A DNA stretch of 64,000 nucleotides from Bernardetia sp. MNP-M8 (GCF_037126285.1 NZ_CP147012.1:124001-188000), one strand, 5' to 3'; shown: positions 16,813-25,091, numbered from the stretch's first letter. A program made the numbers and translations. Notes: generated by a model not told the origin, from the letters alone.

Positions 16813-17469
16813 TTACCTATTCACTCTCCAAAAATAATTTAATTTCTTAAAAAAGCCATCCCAGTTTCTGCCTTTGTCTTCTATAAAAAAAGTATGAATA
16901 GCATTACTTTTCATATAAATCTCTAACTGATAACGTCCTTTGACTCCATAATAAAAAAGCAGTAAACCAACAGCTCCTAATCCCATTCCAATCCAAAGAT
17001 TCAAAGAACCTTTCAGACTTGCAACAATAGAAAAAGCTCCTCCAATTCCCCCCAAAAGCAAAGGAAACATCAAACGTTTGTAACGAAGTTCTATTTTTTC
17101 AACTTGAGAAAGAATAAAACGTTTTTGTTTTCCTTCTCGCTTATAAATTAGCGTTTTGTTTGTGAGTGTCCAACGAGAAATTAAATCGGTCTGAATTGTT
17201 GCCTGTTCTTGTTCTGGAAAAGCAATCCAAAAAGGACTAAAACTAGCCGTTTGTTCAAATTGGGGAATAGAAACCGTTTTTGGAGAAATCAGCTCAGAAT
17301 TTAAGCTAGGAAGAGACACAGAATAAGAAGGTTCTGAAAAATATTTTTTCCTTTTATTGTTTCGAACTAAAAAATCCTTAGAAATAGAAGAAGAATTTGC
17401 TAAAACTTCTTTATTTTCTAAAGGATTTTTCTTAGACTGTAAAAATTTAAAAAATGATAAAATACTCAA
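16813..17469 (-). CDS. Small membrane protein with PH-like segment, unknown
   Basis: The 218-residue protein begins with a Lys/Ser-rich soluble part. Around residue 100 comes a strand pattern (SRWTLTNKTLIYKREGKQKRFILS, given by its ends) typical of bacterial PH-like membrane proteins, followed by two membrane helices (about 135-150 and 157-172) and a final strand-helix segment (YQLEIYMKSNAIHTFFIED). No named family is recognised. The start at 17469 gives MSILSFFKFLQSKKNPLEN. It lies between the insertion sequence and the AMP nucleosidase gene, separated from the latter by a family A repeat. Confidence 0.6.
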   Translation of the reverse strand: MSILSFFKFLQSKKNPLENKEVLANSSSISKDFLVRNNKRKKYFSEPSYSVSLPSLNSELISPKTVSIPQFEQTASFSPFWIAFPEQEQATIQTDLISRWTLTNKTLIYKREGKQKRFILSQVEKIELRYKRLMFPLLLGGIGGAFSIVASLKGSLNLWIGMGLGAVGLLLFYYGVKGRYQLEIYMKSNAIHTFFIEDKGRNWDGFFKKLNYFWRVNR

Positions 17470-17494
17470 AGTAATTGTGAATGGTAAATTGTAA

Positions 17495-17535
17495 GGTTGT
17501 TGGTGTCGCTTCGCTAAAACACCAACAACGGCATT
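17495..17535 (-). repeat. Dispersed palindromic repeat, family A, long-loop copy
   Basis: The perfect arms GTTGTTGGTGT and ACACCAACAAC flank CGCTTCGCTAAA and end in GGCATT. It is the best-paired copy, with a loop about 8 bases longer than the others, and lies between two minus-strand genes. Confidence 0.75.
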
Positions 17536-17603
17536 AAATTAAAATGATTTTTTGTGTAATTGTATTCCCCAATTCCCAATTCCTATTTCCTAGTCTCCAA
17601 AAA

Positions 17604-18428
17604 TTACTCAAATCTCATGTGTTTCATCGATTCGCCTGATTTTGCAATACGTTGTAATGTTTCAATTCCAACTTGCAAATGACGTTCTGCAAATAATGAT
17701 GTAACTGAGGAGTCACTTTTTGAAGTCTTTACTCCTTCTGGAATCATTGGATTATCTGATACCATAAGTAGCGCACCACGAGGAATTTCATTGACAAAAC
17801 CAACTGTAAAAATGGTAGCTGTTTCCATATCAATTGCCATTACACGCATATCTTCCAAGTATTTTTTAAAACCTGTATCGTGTTCCCAAACTCTACGGTT
17901 TGTTGTATAAACTGTTCCTGTATAGTAATCCAATTGATGATTTCGGATAACAATAGAAGCCGATTTGTGAATACGGAAAGAAGGCAAAGCAGGAACTTCA
18001 TTTGGTAAATAATCGTTACTTGTGCCTTCACCACGAATAGCAGCAATAGGTAAGACAAAACTTCCTAGTTCATTTTTTTTCTTTAAGCCTCCACATTTTC
18101 CCAAAAACAACAAGGCTTTTATCTCAATAGCAGAAAGTAAATCCATAACTGTTGCAGCCATAGCACTTCCCATTCCAAAATTGATAATCGTAATATTATC
18201 AGCTGTTGCTGTTTGCATAGGCTTATCTCTTCCATTTACTTCTACGCCAAAACGCTCAGCAAATTTTTCTACATAACCAATAAAATTGGTAAGTAAAATA
18301 AATTCACCAAAATCCTCTAACTTGCGTCCTGTATAACGTGGCAACCAGTCTTTGACAATATTTTCTTTCTTAGACATGTCGTGTTGCGAGTGATCTTCTT
18401 CATACGAAGTCGTATAATTTTTTCCCAA
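17604..18428 (-). CDS. amn: AMP nucleosidase
   Basis: This enzyme splits AMP into adenine and ribose 5-phosphate. The 274-residue protein is the short Bacteroidota form: WLPRYTGR near residue 28, a phosphate/ribose-binding NFGMGSAMAATVMDLLSA around 85, LGKCGGLKKK around 110, and the purine-phosphorylase-like active-site stretch MRVMAIDMETATIFTVGF around 195, with the Glu-Thr pair that binds ribose. The C-terminal SDNPMIPEGVKTSKSD is also family-typical. An alternative start (MSKKENIVKDW, ATG ending at 18377) would drop 17 weakly conserved residues. Monocistronic. Confidence 0.92.
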   Translation of the reverse strand: MGKNYTTSYEEDHSQHDMSKKENIVKDWLPRYTGRKLEDFGEFILLTNFIGYVEKFAERFGVEVNGRDKPMQTATADNITIINFGMGSAMAATVMDLLSAIEIKALLFLGKCGGLKKKNELGSFVLPIAAIRGEGTSNDYLPNEVPALPSFRIHKSASIVIRNHQLDYYTGTVYTTNRRVWEHDTGFKKYLEDMRVMAIDMETATIFTVGFVNEIPRGALLMVSDNPMIPEGVKTSKSDSSVTSLFAERHLQVGIETLQRIAKSGESMKHMRFE

Positions 18429-18529
18429 TGTAGTTGTGTGTTTAAGTTATTAATTATTTAATTTTTATTGCTTTATAGCTATTCTAAAGAATTTAATTTT
18501 CAAAATTACATATAAATCCTTATAAAATA

Positions 18530-19024
18530 GTGCAAAATATATTCCCCAAACTCAATATTCCTTCTTTTGAAGCCAAAATCAAGCAAGTAGAAAGTAATAC
18601 TGACAAACTTACCGATAAGATTAAAGATAAATCTACTAAAAAATATCAAATTTTTGATATAATAAGAAAAAAATGGATTTTACTTACTCCTGAAGAGTGG
18701 GTTCGTCAGCATGTCATTCATTTTCTACTTTCTCAAAATTACTCTAAAAACTTAATGCAAATAGAAAGTGAACATCATTTTCAAGAGCGTAGGAAACGAA
18801 CTGATATTTTGGTTTTTGATAGAACTGGAAATCCTTTTTTGGTTGTGGAATGTAAAGCTGCTCATATTCCACTTTCTTCGAATGTTTTTTCACAAGTTGC
18901 TGTTTATAATTATTGTATTGATGCGCCTTTTGTCATGATAACCAACGGAATGCAATTAGGAGTTTTTGAAAAAACTACTGCTACAAATTCTTATAAAATG
19001 ATTAAAGATTTACCTATTTTTTAG
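18530..19024 (+). CDS. Solo HsdR N-terminal (PD-(D/E)xK) domain protein
   Basis: The 164-residue protein is just the nuclease domain found at the N-terminus of type I restriction subunits (HSDR_N). It shows TPEEWVRQHVIHFLL (residues 58-72), ERRKRTDILVFDRTGNP with the catalytic Asp, and FLVVECKAA with the ExK pair, then the QVAVYNYCIDAPFVMITNG motif. The active-site residues are all present. The start is a GTG at 18530; it gives the usual NIPSF lead-in and no ATG fits. There is no helicase, methylase or specificity subunit nearby, so it is a stand-alone conserved Bacteroidota protein rather than a restriction system. Confidence 0.85.
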   Translation: MQNIFPKLNIPSFEAKIKQVESNTDKLTDKIKDKSTKKYQIFDIIRKKWILLTPEEWVRQHVIHFLLSQNYSKNLMQIESEHHFQERRKRTDILVFDRTGNPFLVVECKAAHIPLSSNVFSQVAVYNYCIDAPFVMITNGMQLGVFEKTTATNSYKMIKDLPIF

Positions 19025-19060
19025 ATTTACAAAAATTAATTCTTCTAAATTTTCGTTTTT

Positions 19061-19816
19061 ATGAAAGATGCTCAAAAAACTAAAACTTCTTATTCTACTT
19101 GGATTTGGTTAGTAGCCATAATTCTATTTTGGATTGGATTAGCAAAAGGAATTCCTATTTTACTAAGTCATTTCGCTGATACAGAAGTCAAACAAATCTT
19201 ATTGCCTTTTCAAAATGAATATTTTTCGTGGTGGGCATACTTTAAAACAGATTCGTATATTTTTCTCAACGCTCCTTTAGTTCGTGCAAATAGTAGTTGG
19301 CGACTATTTTTTGCATTTATTATTTGGCTTGTCTTGATGACACTTATTTATATTCCTTTTTCAGCTTTTAAGAATAATAAAGTAACTGATACTATTTTTA
19401 GAAGCATTGTTTGGATTTTATTTTTTGTAATCACTTTAGCTGTTTATTTTTTACCCTTGCGAGAAACCATCATTAACACAACTAATAAAGTCTTTTTTGT
19501 AAGAGAACAACCATTTACAAAAGCTATAAAAATCAATTTTTCGGAAATAACAGAATTACAATTTGAAACAAAACGAACTTCAACAGCAGATGAAAATTAT
19601 TATCTGATTACCTTAGAAGTTTATGTTGCACAACAAAATGGAACAAAAATAAAATTAGGAGAACGTCCTTTGCAAGAAATTGATATTAGAAAAGATAACG
19701 AAAGAGAATTGTATAGAAGAGAACCTGCACCCAAAAAAACATTAGATTACATAAAAAATTTAGAGCTAAAATTGAATGAAATTGTTGGAATAAAGAAGCA
19801 AAATAACCTTTACTAA
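19061..19816 (+). CDS. Membrane protein, three helices plus soluble tail, unknown
   Basis: The 251-residue protein has membrane segments at about residues 13-34, 86-104 and 116-136. A soluble C-terminal part (residues 145-251) is rich in strands (INFSEITELQFETKR, YYLITLEVYVAQQNGTKIKLGE). The tail after the last helix resembles membrane proteins with a cytoplasmic PH-like domain, but I recognise no named family. It follows the HsdR-N-like gene by 36 bases in the same direction and is probably cotranscribed with it. Confidence 0.6.
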   Translation: MKDAQKTKTSYSTWIWLVAIILFWIGLAKGIPILLSHFADTEVKQILLPFQNEYFSWWAYFKTDSYIFLNAPLVRANSSWRLFFAFIIWLVLMTLIYIPFSAFKNNKVTDTIFRSIVWILFFVITLAVYFLPLRETIINTTNKVFFVREQPFTKAIKINFSEITELQFETKRTSTADENYYLITLEVYVAQQNGTKIKLGERPLQEIDIRKDNERELYRREPAPKKTLDYIKNLELKLNEIVGIKKQNNLY

Positions 19817-19914
19817 TTTTTAATAAAAATGATTTAGTTATAATTCCGTATTTTTGCATAAAATTTCAATTCGTAATTTGAATACTTATTTATTCATAAA
19901 GAAAAAGCTGTTTT

Positions 19915-20760
19915 ATGGCAATTAGCAATACAGAATTAGAGCAACAAGGAAAACATGAAGACCTTCACAAAAGAGAAGCTGATTTTCATGACGATTGGGC
20001 AACTTCCGAAGACCTTGCAGAAATAGATGTAGTAGCACTTTTTGAAGGACTTTGTGCCATCGAAAATCGTTATATGATTGAGCAAATGGGCAATCTGCAA
20101 GGTAAAAAAATACTTGATGTTGGTGCAGGATTGGGCGAAAGCTCAGTTTATTTTGCTATGCAAGGCGCAGAAGTGACCTATACAGATATTTCTCCACAAA
20201 TGGGCGAACTTGCAAAAGAGTTAGCCAAACAATATGGAGTAAAAATTAATGTTGTGATTTCTCCTGCCGAAAAAATGGTTTTTGAGAAAGATTATTTTGA
20301 TATTGTCTATTGTGCAAACCTAATGCACCACGTTCCTGAATCTGAACATACTATTTGGTTAGAAAATATACATCAGTTTTTACGAAAGGGTGGAAAACTC
20401 TATACGTGGGATCCAATAAAATATAATCCTGTCATTAATGTTTATCGAAAAATGGCAATGGATGTCAGAACGATTGATGAAATGCCTCTGGGTTTTGATA
20501 TTCTAAAAAAATATAAAGCTACTTTTTCCAATGTTCATCACAAAGAATTTTGGCTTTCTACACTTTGGTTATTTTTATATTATTATTTGATAAAGCGTTA
20601 CAATCCTAATAAAGTGCGTTATTGGAAACGCATTTATAAAGAAAATGAAAAAACAATCGGCTGGTGGTTTAAGCCTCTTTCAGCGTTAGATAATTTTTTA
20701 TTAAAAATTCCTCTAATAAATAGATTAGCTTGGAATATTGTCATTGTTGCTGAAAAGTAA
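19915..20760 (+). CDS. Class I SAM-dependent methyltransferase
   Basis: The 281-residue protein has the SAM-binding motif I KKILDVGAGLGESSVYFA (residues 62-79), the acidic end of strand 2 (VTYTDISPQM) and the post-motif FDIVYCANLMHHVPE (about 128). The C-terminal 90 residues carry an aromatic helical stretch (LWLFLYYYLIKRYNP) that may touch membranes, as in lipid or quinone methyltransferases. The substrate is not deducible. It has its own terminator and no obvious operon partner. Confidence 0.88.
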   Translation: MAISNTELEQQGKHEDLHKREADFHDDWATSEDLAEIDVVALFEGLCAIENRYMIEQMGNLQGKKILDVGAGLGESSVYFAMQGAEVTYTDISPQMGELAKELAKQYGVKINVVISPAEKMVFEKDYFDIVYCANLMHHVPESEHTIWLENIHQFLRKGGKLYTWDPIKYNPVINVYRKMAMDVRTIDEMPLGFDILKKYKATFSNVHHKEFWLSTLWLFLYYYLIKRYNPNKVRYWKRIYKENEKTIGWWFKPLSALDNFLLKIPLINRLAWNIVIVAEK

Positions 20761-20787
20761 TTTGTGGTATAACTTCACTTATTTTTT

Positions 20788-20821
20788 AAAGCAGAATATA
20801 ATTCGATTTATGTTCTGCTTT
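20788..20821. terminator. Bidirectional intrinsic terminator
   Basis: The arms AAAGCAGAA and TTCTGCTTT, preceded by a T/A run and followed by GTTTTGTT, lie between the methyltransferase gene (+) and the OmpA-like gene (-). Confidence 0.7.
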
Positions 20822-20835
20822 GTTTTGTTATAAAA

Positions 20836-21611
20836 TTACTCTTCGCATGTCCATTCAAGAACGCAGACATAGAAATTAAAACTCTCATCAACTTTAATTT
20901 CGTCTATATATAAACCAGCATCATCAATAGCTATATCAAAATTATATTTTTTCAAACTTTCTATCAAATTTTCATTTTCAAAGCTTTCTTTTAAATATTT
21001 AGCATCAATAAGCACATTGTTAAGATCCAAAAATCTAAAACTATATTTCAAAACCTGTTCAAGATTCGAATAATTGCCTCTAGTAGGAAAAATAATCAAT
21101 TCTGTATTTTCTAAAAAATAGTATTCCGTATCCAACCTTTCCACAACTTTCAATAAGGAATCATAAGTATTTACTTTATAAAAAACATACGTTTTGTAGT
21201 TTGGAGTAATAGGAAAAGTTTCTACTCTTCTATTTATACTTGATTTGCTTTATTCGGAACTCCATTAATATCACTAGGTACAGTTGGTCTATTTTTTCCA
21301 TAAGAATAAATGGGCATTCTACACTTCGAAATTCCTCTTTGAGATAAATAATATTGACAATTATGCGCCCTTTCCCAACCTAAGCGAATAGCATCTAAGG
21401 AATCTTTACATTCATATTTATCAGCAAAGCCACTTATTTTTATATTGACAAAAGGATGTTCTTTGAGATAAACAACTACTTTATTCAACTCCCTTTTTGC
21501 ATCTTCATTCAATTCTGTTTCGCCTGTTTTGAAATGTTGGTGGTCAATCCAAGTAGCAAAGCACAAATAACTACAAAAACAAAACAGAAAAGTCAGAATA
21601 CATTTTTTCAT
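20836..21611 (-). pseudogene. OmpA-like periplasmic protein split by a frameshift
   Basis: The first frame (21611 to 21234) encodes a signal peptide and an OmpA/MotB-type domain (HFKTGETELNEDAKREL, VNIKISGFADKYE, YLSQRGI, YGKNRPTVP) that stops just before the domain's last conserved motif. That motif, NRRVE, appears at once in the -1 frame (from about 21231) and continues for about 130 residues to 20836 (VETFPITPNYKTYVFYKV.. ending VLEWTCEE). The second frame has no ATG; its first plausible start is an internal TTG at 21153, and it is open only from the TAA at 21250-21252. One missing base near 21236 explains everything. It is either a true mutation or an assembly error. The C-terminal half is of unknown family. 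Confidence 0.75.
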
Positions 21612-21727
21612 TTTGAAGAATTTTTAATGATGAAAGCTACTTTGCAAATATAAAAAATCAAAACCAATTTCATTTTGTTATACGAATGGATAGAAATTTG
21701 GTAAATTAGCTTATTATTAAATGCTAA

Positions 21728-21777
21728 ACCGTCGTTGCCGTCAAACGAGGATTTTTAAATTTATAAACCTCAACGAC
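21728..21777. repeat. Palindromic repeat, family B
   Basis: CCGTCGTTG at the left and CCTCAACGACGAC at the right pair around an AT-rich centre (GAGG/CCTC also pair). It sits in the leader of the serine dehydratase gene. A related GTCGTTGAGG half-copy is at 29080. Confidence 0.5.
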
Positions 21778-21834
21778 GACAACACCTCTTTGATGGTTCA
21801 TCATATAGAATACACAACACAAAAAAATAAAATT

Positions 21835-22743
21835 ATGTCATTACTATTCGATTCATTTAAAGACTGGCAAAACCATTGTGAAACTAATAACGAACCTTTA
21901 TATAAATCTGTTTTAGATTACGAAACTCAGCTTAGAGGAAAAGCCGAAACGCAGATTTTTGAAAACCTTAGTAAAGCCTTTGGTGTGATGAAAGATGCTG
22001 TCGAAACAGGTCTGAAAGAAGAAATGATTTCTCGTTCTGGAATGATAAACAATGGTGCAAAAAAAGTTTATCGCTACCCTACGCCTGTTTTATCGTTAGA
22101 ATTTCAACATTTGATAGCTCGTGCGTTAGCTGCAAAAGAGGTTAATTCGTGTATGGGACGTATTGTAGCTGCACCAACAGCTGGAGCTTCAGGTATCTTA
22201 CCTGGAACGCTTTACACTTTGCAGGAAATTCATGGAATAGAAGAACATAAAATCTTAGAAGGACTTTTGGTAGCTGCTGGAATTGCACTTATTATCGAAC
22301 AAAATGCTTCTTTGGCTGGTGCTGTCGGTGGTTGTCAGGCCGAAACAGGAAGTGCTGCTGCAATGGCTTCAGGTGCAATGGTATATTGTTTGGGAGGAGA
22401 TATAAATCAAGTTTTTGGAGCTGTGGCAATTACAATTCAATGTATGCTTGGTTTGGTTTGCGACCCTGTGGCTGGTTTGGTGGAAGTTCCTTGTGTAGTC
22501 AGAAATGCAAGTGCTGCTGCTATTGCTTTTTCTTCGGCTCAAATTTCGCTGGCTAATGTAAATGCTGTTATTCCTGTTGATGAATGTGTCGCTGCGATGG
22601 GCGAAATTGGACAAAGTATGGAAGCAAGATATAAAGAAACGGCTTTGGGAGGTCTTGCAGCAACTTCTACTGGTCAGCAAATTTCAAAGCGTGTCTTGAT
22701 TCATGATATTGAAATGCTTCCTGATGAGGAAGAAGAAAATTAG
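21835..22743 (+). CDS. sdaAA: L-serine dehydratase, iron-sulfur type, alpha subunit
   Basis: This enzyme deaminates L-serine to pyruvate. The 302-residue protein matches the alpha chain: VAAPTAGASGILPG (about residue 110), CQAETGSAAAMASGA (about 166) and LVCDPVAGLVEVPCVVRN (about 210, with the cluster-binding cysteines). I choose the ATG at 21835 (MSLLFDSFKDW) over the in-frame ATG at 21721, because the extra 38 residues would be encoded by an inverted repeat and match nothing. The beta subunit is not adjacent, which is unusual for two-subunit forms; it may be encoded elsewhere. Confidence 0.9.
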   Translation: MSLLFDSFKDWQNHCETNNEPLYKSVLDYETQLRGKAETQIFENLSKAFGVMKDAVETGLKEEMISRSGMINNGAKKVYRYPTPVLSLEFQHLIARALAAKEVNSCMGRIVAAPTAGASGILPGTLYTLQEIHGIEEHKILEGLLVAAGIALIIEQNASLAGAVGGCQAETGSAAAMASGAMVYCLGGDINQVFGAVAITIQCMLGLVCDPVAGLVEVPCVVRNASAAAIAFSSAQISLANVNAVIPVDECVAAMGEIGQSMEARYKETALGGLAATSTGQQISKRVLIHDIEMLPDEEEEN

Positions 22744-22816
22744 AAATTACGGATTACGGAAATTAGTTTTTCCTTTTAGTAGTAGCAAATTTAGTTTTAT
22801 AATTTTAAATAAAAAC

Positions 22817-23392
22817 ATGTCAAAAAATCAGCATTCAAAGAAACACAGTCGTTGTTGGTGTTCTTACCAACGACATTTATACACTATTTTATTCCTAACT
22901 TTTTGTCTTTTCTCATTCGTTCCAAAACACGCTATTCATTTGAGCATTACAGAAATGGATTTTAAAGAAAAAGGTGAAAAAACAGAAATTCAAATCTCTC
23001 ATAAAATTTTTATAGATGACTTGGAAAATGCACTTCGAAAGAATTATAAAACTATTTTTGAAAAATCTAAACCAAACCTTTCTACCAAAACACAACACAA
23101 AGAAGCCAAAAAATATATTTATGAGTATCTAAAAAAGGTAGTTGATATAACTATTAATTCTCAAAAAACAGAGATAAATTATATTGGGCTAGAGTTTGAA
23201 GGAGATGTAGTTTGGATATATGGAACTTTGGAAAAAGAAAATTCAAGTGAAAAAGAATCTATTTCTATAAAAAATATGATTTTGATGGATTTATTTAATG
23301 ACCAAAGAAATATGCTTTATATGACTAAAGAAAAAACGAAAGAGTTTCTAAATTTTACAAATGATGAACGTAGTCAAACAATAAAATTTTAA
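22817..23392 (+). CDS. DUF6702 family secreted protein
   Basis: The 191-residue protein has a delayed hydrophobic segment (LYTILFLTFCLFSFVP, about residues 22-37) and then the family pattern HLSITEMDFKEKGEKTEIQIS, KIFIDDLENALRKNY, and late IGLEFEGDVVWIYGTLE. This is the layout of DUF6702 proteins of Bacteroidota, small secreted proteins of unknown role. The start ATG at 22817 is preferred because 22703 lies inside the serine dehydratase gene. Residues 11-20 (SRCWCSYQRH) are encoded by a family A palindromic repeat inserted between the start and the signal helix, giving an odd Cys/Trp/Arg-rich N-terminus. Confidence 0.78.
   Translation: MSKNQHSKKHSRCWCSYQRHLYTILFLTFCLFSFVPKHAIHLSITEMDFKEKGEKTEIQISHKIFIDDLENALRKNYKTIFEKSKPNLSTKTQHKEAKKYIYEYLKKVVDITINSQKTEINYIGLEFEGDVVWIYGTLEKENSSEKESISIKNMILMDLFNDQRNMLYMTKEKTKEFLNFTNDERSQTIKF
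22848..22876 (+). repeat. Dispersed palindromic repeat, family A, intragenic copy
   Basis: GTCGTTGTTGGTGTTCTTAC continues to CAACGACATT; the arms GTCGTTG(TT)GGT and ACCAACGAC pair. It is translated within the N-terminus of the DUF6702 gene. Confidence 0.75.
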
Positions 23393-23533
23393 AATATCTG
23401 CTAAAATTTATTTTTTTTAAGTAAATAGAAATGTAAATTGGTTTTTGATTTTATTTTTTGATATATTTTGATTGTCAAAACTCACACTATGAAGTAAATA
23501 ACTAACTACTTATCACTACTAACTATTTTTTTT

Positions 23534-24142
23534 ATGGAAAATAATTCCTCTTCTACTGAAAAAAACTCTTCAAAAGCTAATTTTTCTGGACAAGCCTATA
23601 ATCACAATCCATTAGAAAGAACAATTTTTTACGAAAATGATGAAGAATATATCAATGAACGGCTGATTGACCAAATGAACTGGTATGATAGAAAAAGTAG
23701 CGAGAACAAAAAAAAATATAAGCGTATAAAAAGAGCTGAAGCTATCATTGCAGCTCTTATTCCTGTCGTAATTACTTTTGGAGCATTCAAAATTGTTCAA
23801 GAAAATGATTTGGGTGTTTATTTGCAAGTGGTTGCTGCATTAGCTGGTGTTGCTTTAGTAATTATGAATAGCTTTTTAGAATTGGATGAACATCACAAAC
23901 TTTGGAAAGAATACCGAGTAACGTGCGAAATGATGCGCCATGAGCGTTATATGTACATGACACGCAGTGAGCCGTATGATGAAGCTGATGCTTTTCCTCG
24001 TTTGGTAGAAAAAATTGAAGCTATTTTGAACTCTGAAACACAGCGTTGGAAACAAATAGATAAGAAAACAGATAAAAAACAAAAAAATCCTGCCTTACAA
24101 GAAGATAATGAAAACATAACTCGTGAAAAGAAATTATCTTAA
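23534..24142 (+). CDS. SLATT/DUF4231 two-helix membrane effector-like protein
   Basis: The 202-residue protein has a Ser/Asn-rich N-terminus, then YINERLIDQMNWYDRKS (residues 39-55), two membrane helices (about 70-87 and 95-113) with a short loop, and the signature C-terminal helix EYRVTCEMMRHERYMYMT. This is the SLATT fold (SMODS and SLOG-associating two-TM effector, DUF4231). In published analyses SLATT proteins are predicted pore-forming effectors in nucleotide-triggered conflict systems. It heads a tight three-gene set with a deoxyribosyltransferase-like gene (36 bases on) and a DUF5362 gene. The pore role is inference. Confidence 0.82.
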   Translation: MENNSSSTEKNSSKANFSGQAYNHNPLERTIFYENDEEYINERLIDQMNWYDRKSSENKKKYKRIKRAEAIIAALIPVVITFGAFKIVQENDLGVYLQVVAALAGVALVIMNSFLELDEHHKLWKEYRVTCEMMRHERYMYMTRSEPYDEADAFPRLVEKIEAILNSETQRWKQIDKKTDKKQKNPALQEDNENITREKKLS

Positions 24143-24178
24143 ATTAATTAGTAATTTATTTTTTTAAATTATAAGAAA

Positions 24179-24604
24179 ATGCCAAAAGTATTTTTAGGAG
24201 GAACTGTAAATGGTTCGAAATGGAGAAACTATGTAATGCCTCGCCTACATATAGATTATTTTGACCCTGTGGTGGAAGAATGGAACGATGAAGCCTACCA
24301 AAAAGAGCTACACGAAAGAGAACATTGTGAATACTGTCTGTATGTACTTACTCCAATGATGAAAGGAGTTTATTCGGTGGCAGAAGTAGTAGATGACTCA
24401 AATAAGAGACCTAAAAAAACTCTTTTTTGTTTTCTGACAAAAGACGGAGATAAAGAATTTGATGCTGTACAAATAAAATCTATGAATGCTGTTACTAAAA
24501 TGGTAATTGCTAATGGTGCAAAGCATTTTGAAAACTTAGATGAAGTAATTTCATTTCTCAATACTGCACCTAGAAAAATTAGACACGCTTCTCCAACCTA
24601 TTAA
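24179..24604 (+). CDS. Nucleoside 2-deoxyribosyltransferase-like protein
   Basis: The 141-residue Rossmann-like protein starts MPKVFLGGTVNGSKWRN, with the GGT(x)NGS loop typical of the Nuc_deoxyri_tr2 family. YFDPVVEEWN follows near residue 27, then HCEYCLYVLTPMMKGVYSVAEVVDDS (given by its ends; Glu69 aligns with the catalytic Glu position). These enzymes cleave or exchange N-glycosidic bonds of (deoxy)nucleotides; relatives in conflict systems may process nucleotide signals or degrade NAD-like substrates. It lies between the SLATT gene and, 8 bases downstream, the DUF5362 gene. Whether it makes a signal or acts as an effector is unknown. Confidence 0.78.
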   Translation: MPKVFLGGTVNGSKWRNYVMPRLHIDYFDPVVEEWNDEAYQKELHEREHCEYCLYVLTPMMKGVYSVAEVVDDSNKRPKKTLFCFLTKDGDKEFDAVQIKSMNAVTKMVIANGAKHFENLDEVISFLNTAPRKIRHASPTY

Positions 24605-24612
24605 AAAAAAAC

Positions 24613-25083
24613 ATGCAAAACGATAATTTTTTAGATAAAGATTCTTTTTATTCAGAAACAGGATTTCAAATTACTAACCGTTCGAAAAATTTTCTTGCTA
24701 CGGCAGCTTTTTGGGGAAAAATAGTAGCCATCTTGGGATTTTTGTTTACAGCTCTTATGGTTTTGATTATTGTAGCTGTTTTTTTTACAGACTCATCTGA
24801 TATTAATCAAGAATTCGGAAATTTTGGACTTGTTAGTACAAAAATAGGCATCGTACTAATTTATTTTTTAACTGCCTTGGCTTATCTTATTCCATCTTTG
24901 TATCTATTTTTCTTTGCTCAGAAAACACAAGAATCGATACGTCATTCGGACAATAAAGCCTTAGAAGAAGGATTTAAAAACTTAAAATCACTTTTCAAAT
25001 TTGCAGGAATCATCACACTTCTTACTTTAGTTTTGTTTGGTCTTGTTCTTGTATTTTTTATGTTTGTAGGAGCAAGCATGTAA
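24613..25083 (+). CDS. DUF5362 family membrane protein
   Basis: The 156-residue protein has four membrane segments (about residues 28-58, 73-97 and 116-155, the last long enough for one and a half passes) and the DUF5362 start pattern SKNFLATAAFWGKIVAILGF. A short cytosolic loop (ESIRHSDNKALEEGFKNLKSLFKF) joins the last two helices. The function of the family is unknown. It starts 8 bases after the deoxyribosyltransferase-like gene, so coupled expression is likely, and its stop is 8 bases from the convergent VOC gene. Confidence 0.72.
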   Translation: MQNDNFLDKDSFYSETGFQITNRSKNFLATAAFWGKIVAILGFLFTALMVLIIVAVFFTDSSDINQEFGNFGLVSTKIGIVLIYFLTALAYLIPSLYLFFFAQKTQESIRHSDNKALEEGFKNLKSLFKFAGIITLLTLVLFGLVLVFFMFVGASM

Positions 25084-25091
25084 AATTATAT

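Noticed and set aside
18530-19024. Type I restriction system
   Set aside because: Only the HsdR N-terminal domain is present; no helicase, HsdM or HsdS.
21721-21834. N-terminal extension of the serine dehydratase (38 codons)
   Set aside because: It is encoded by an inverted repeat and matches no family member; the ATG at 21835 gives the expected start.
22703-22816. Earlier start of the DUF6702 gene
   Set aside because: It would lie inside the serine dehydratase gene and adds 38 residues with no signal; the ATG at 22817 fits better.
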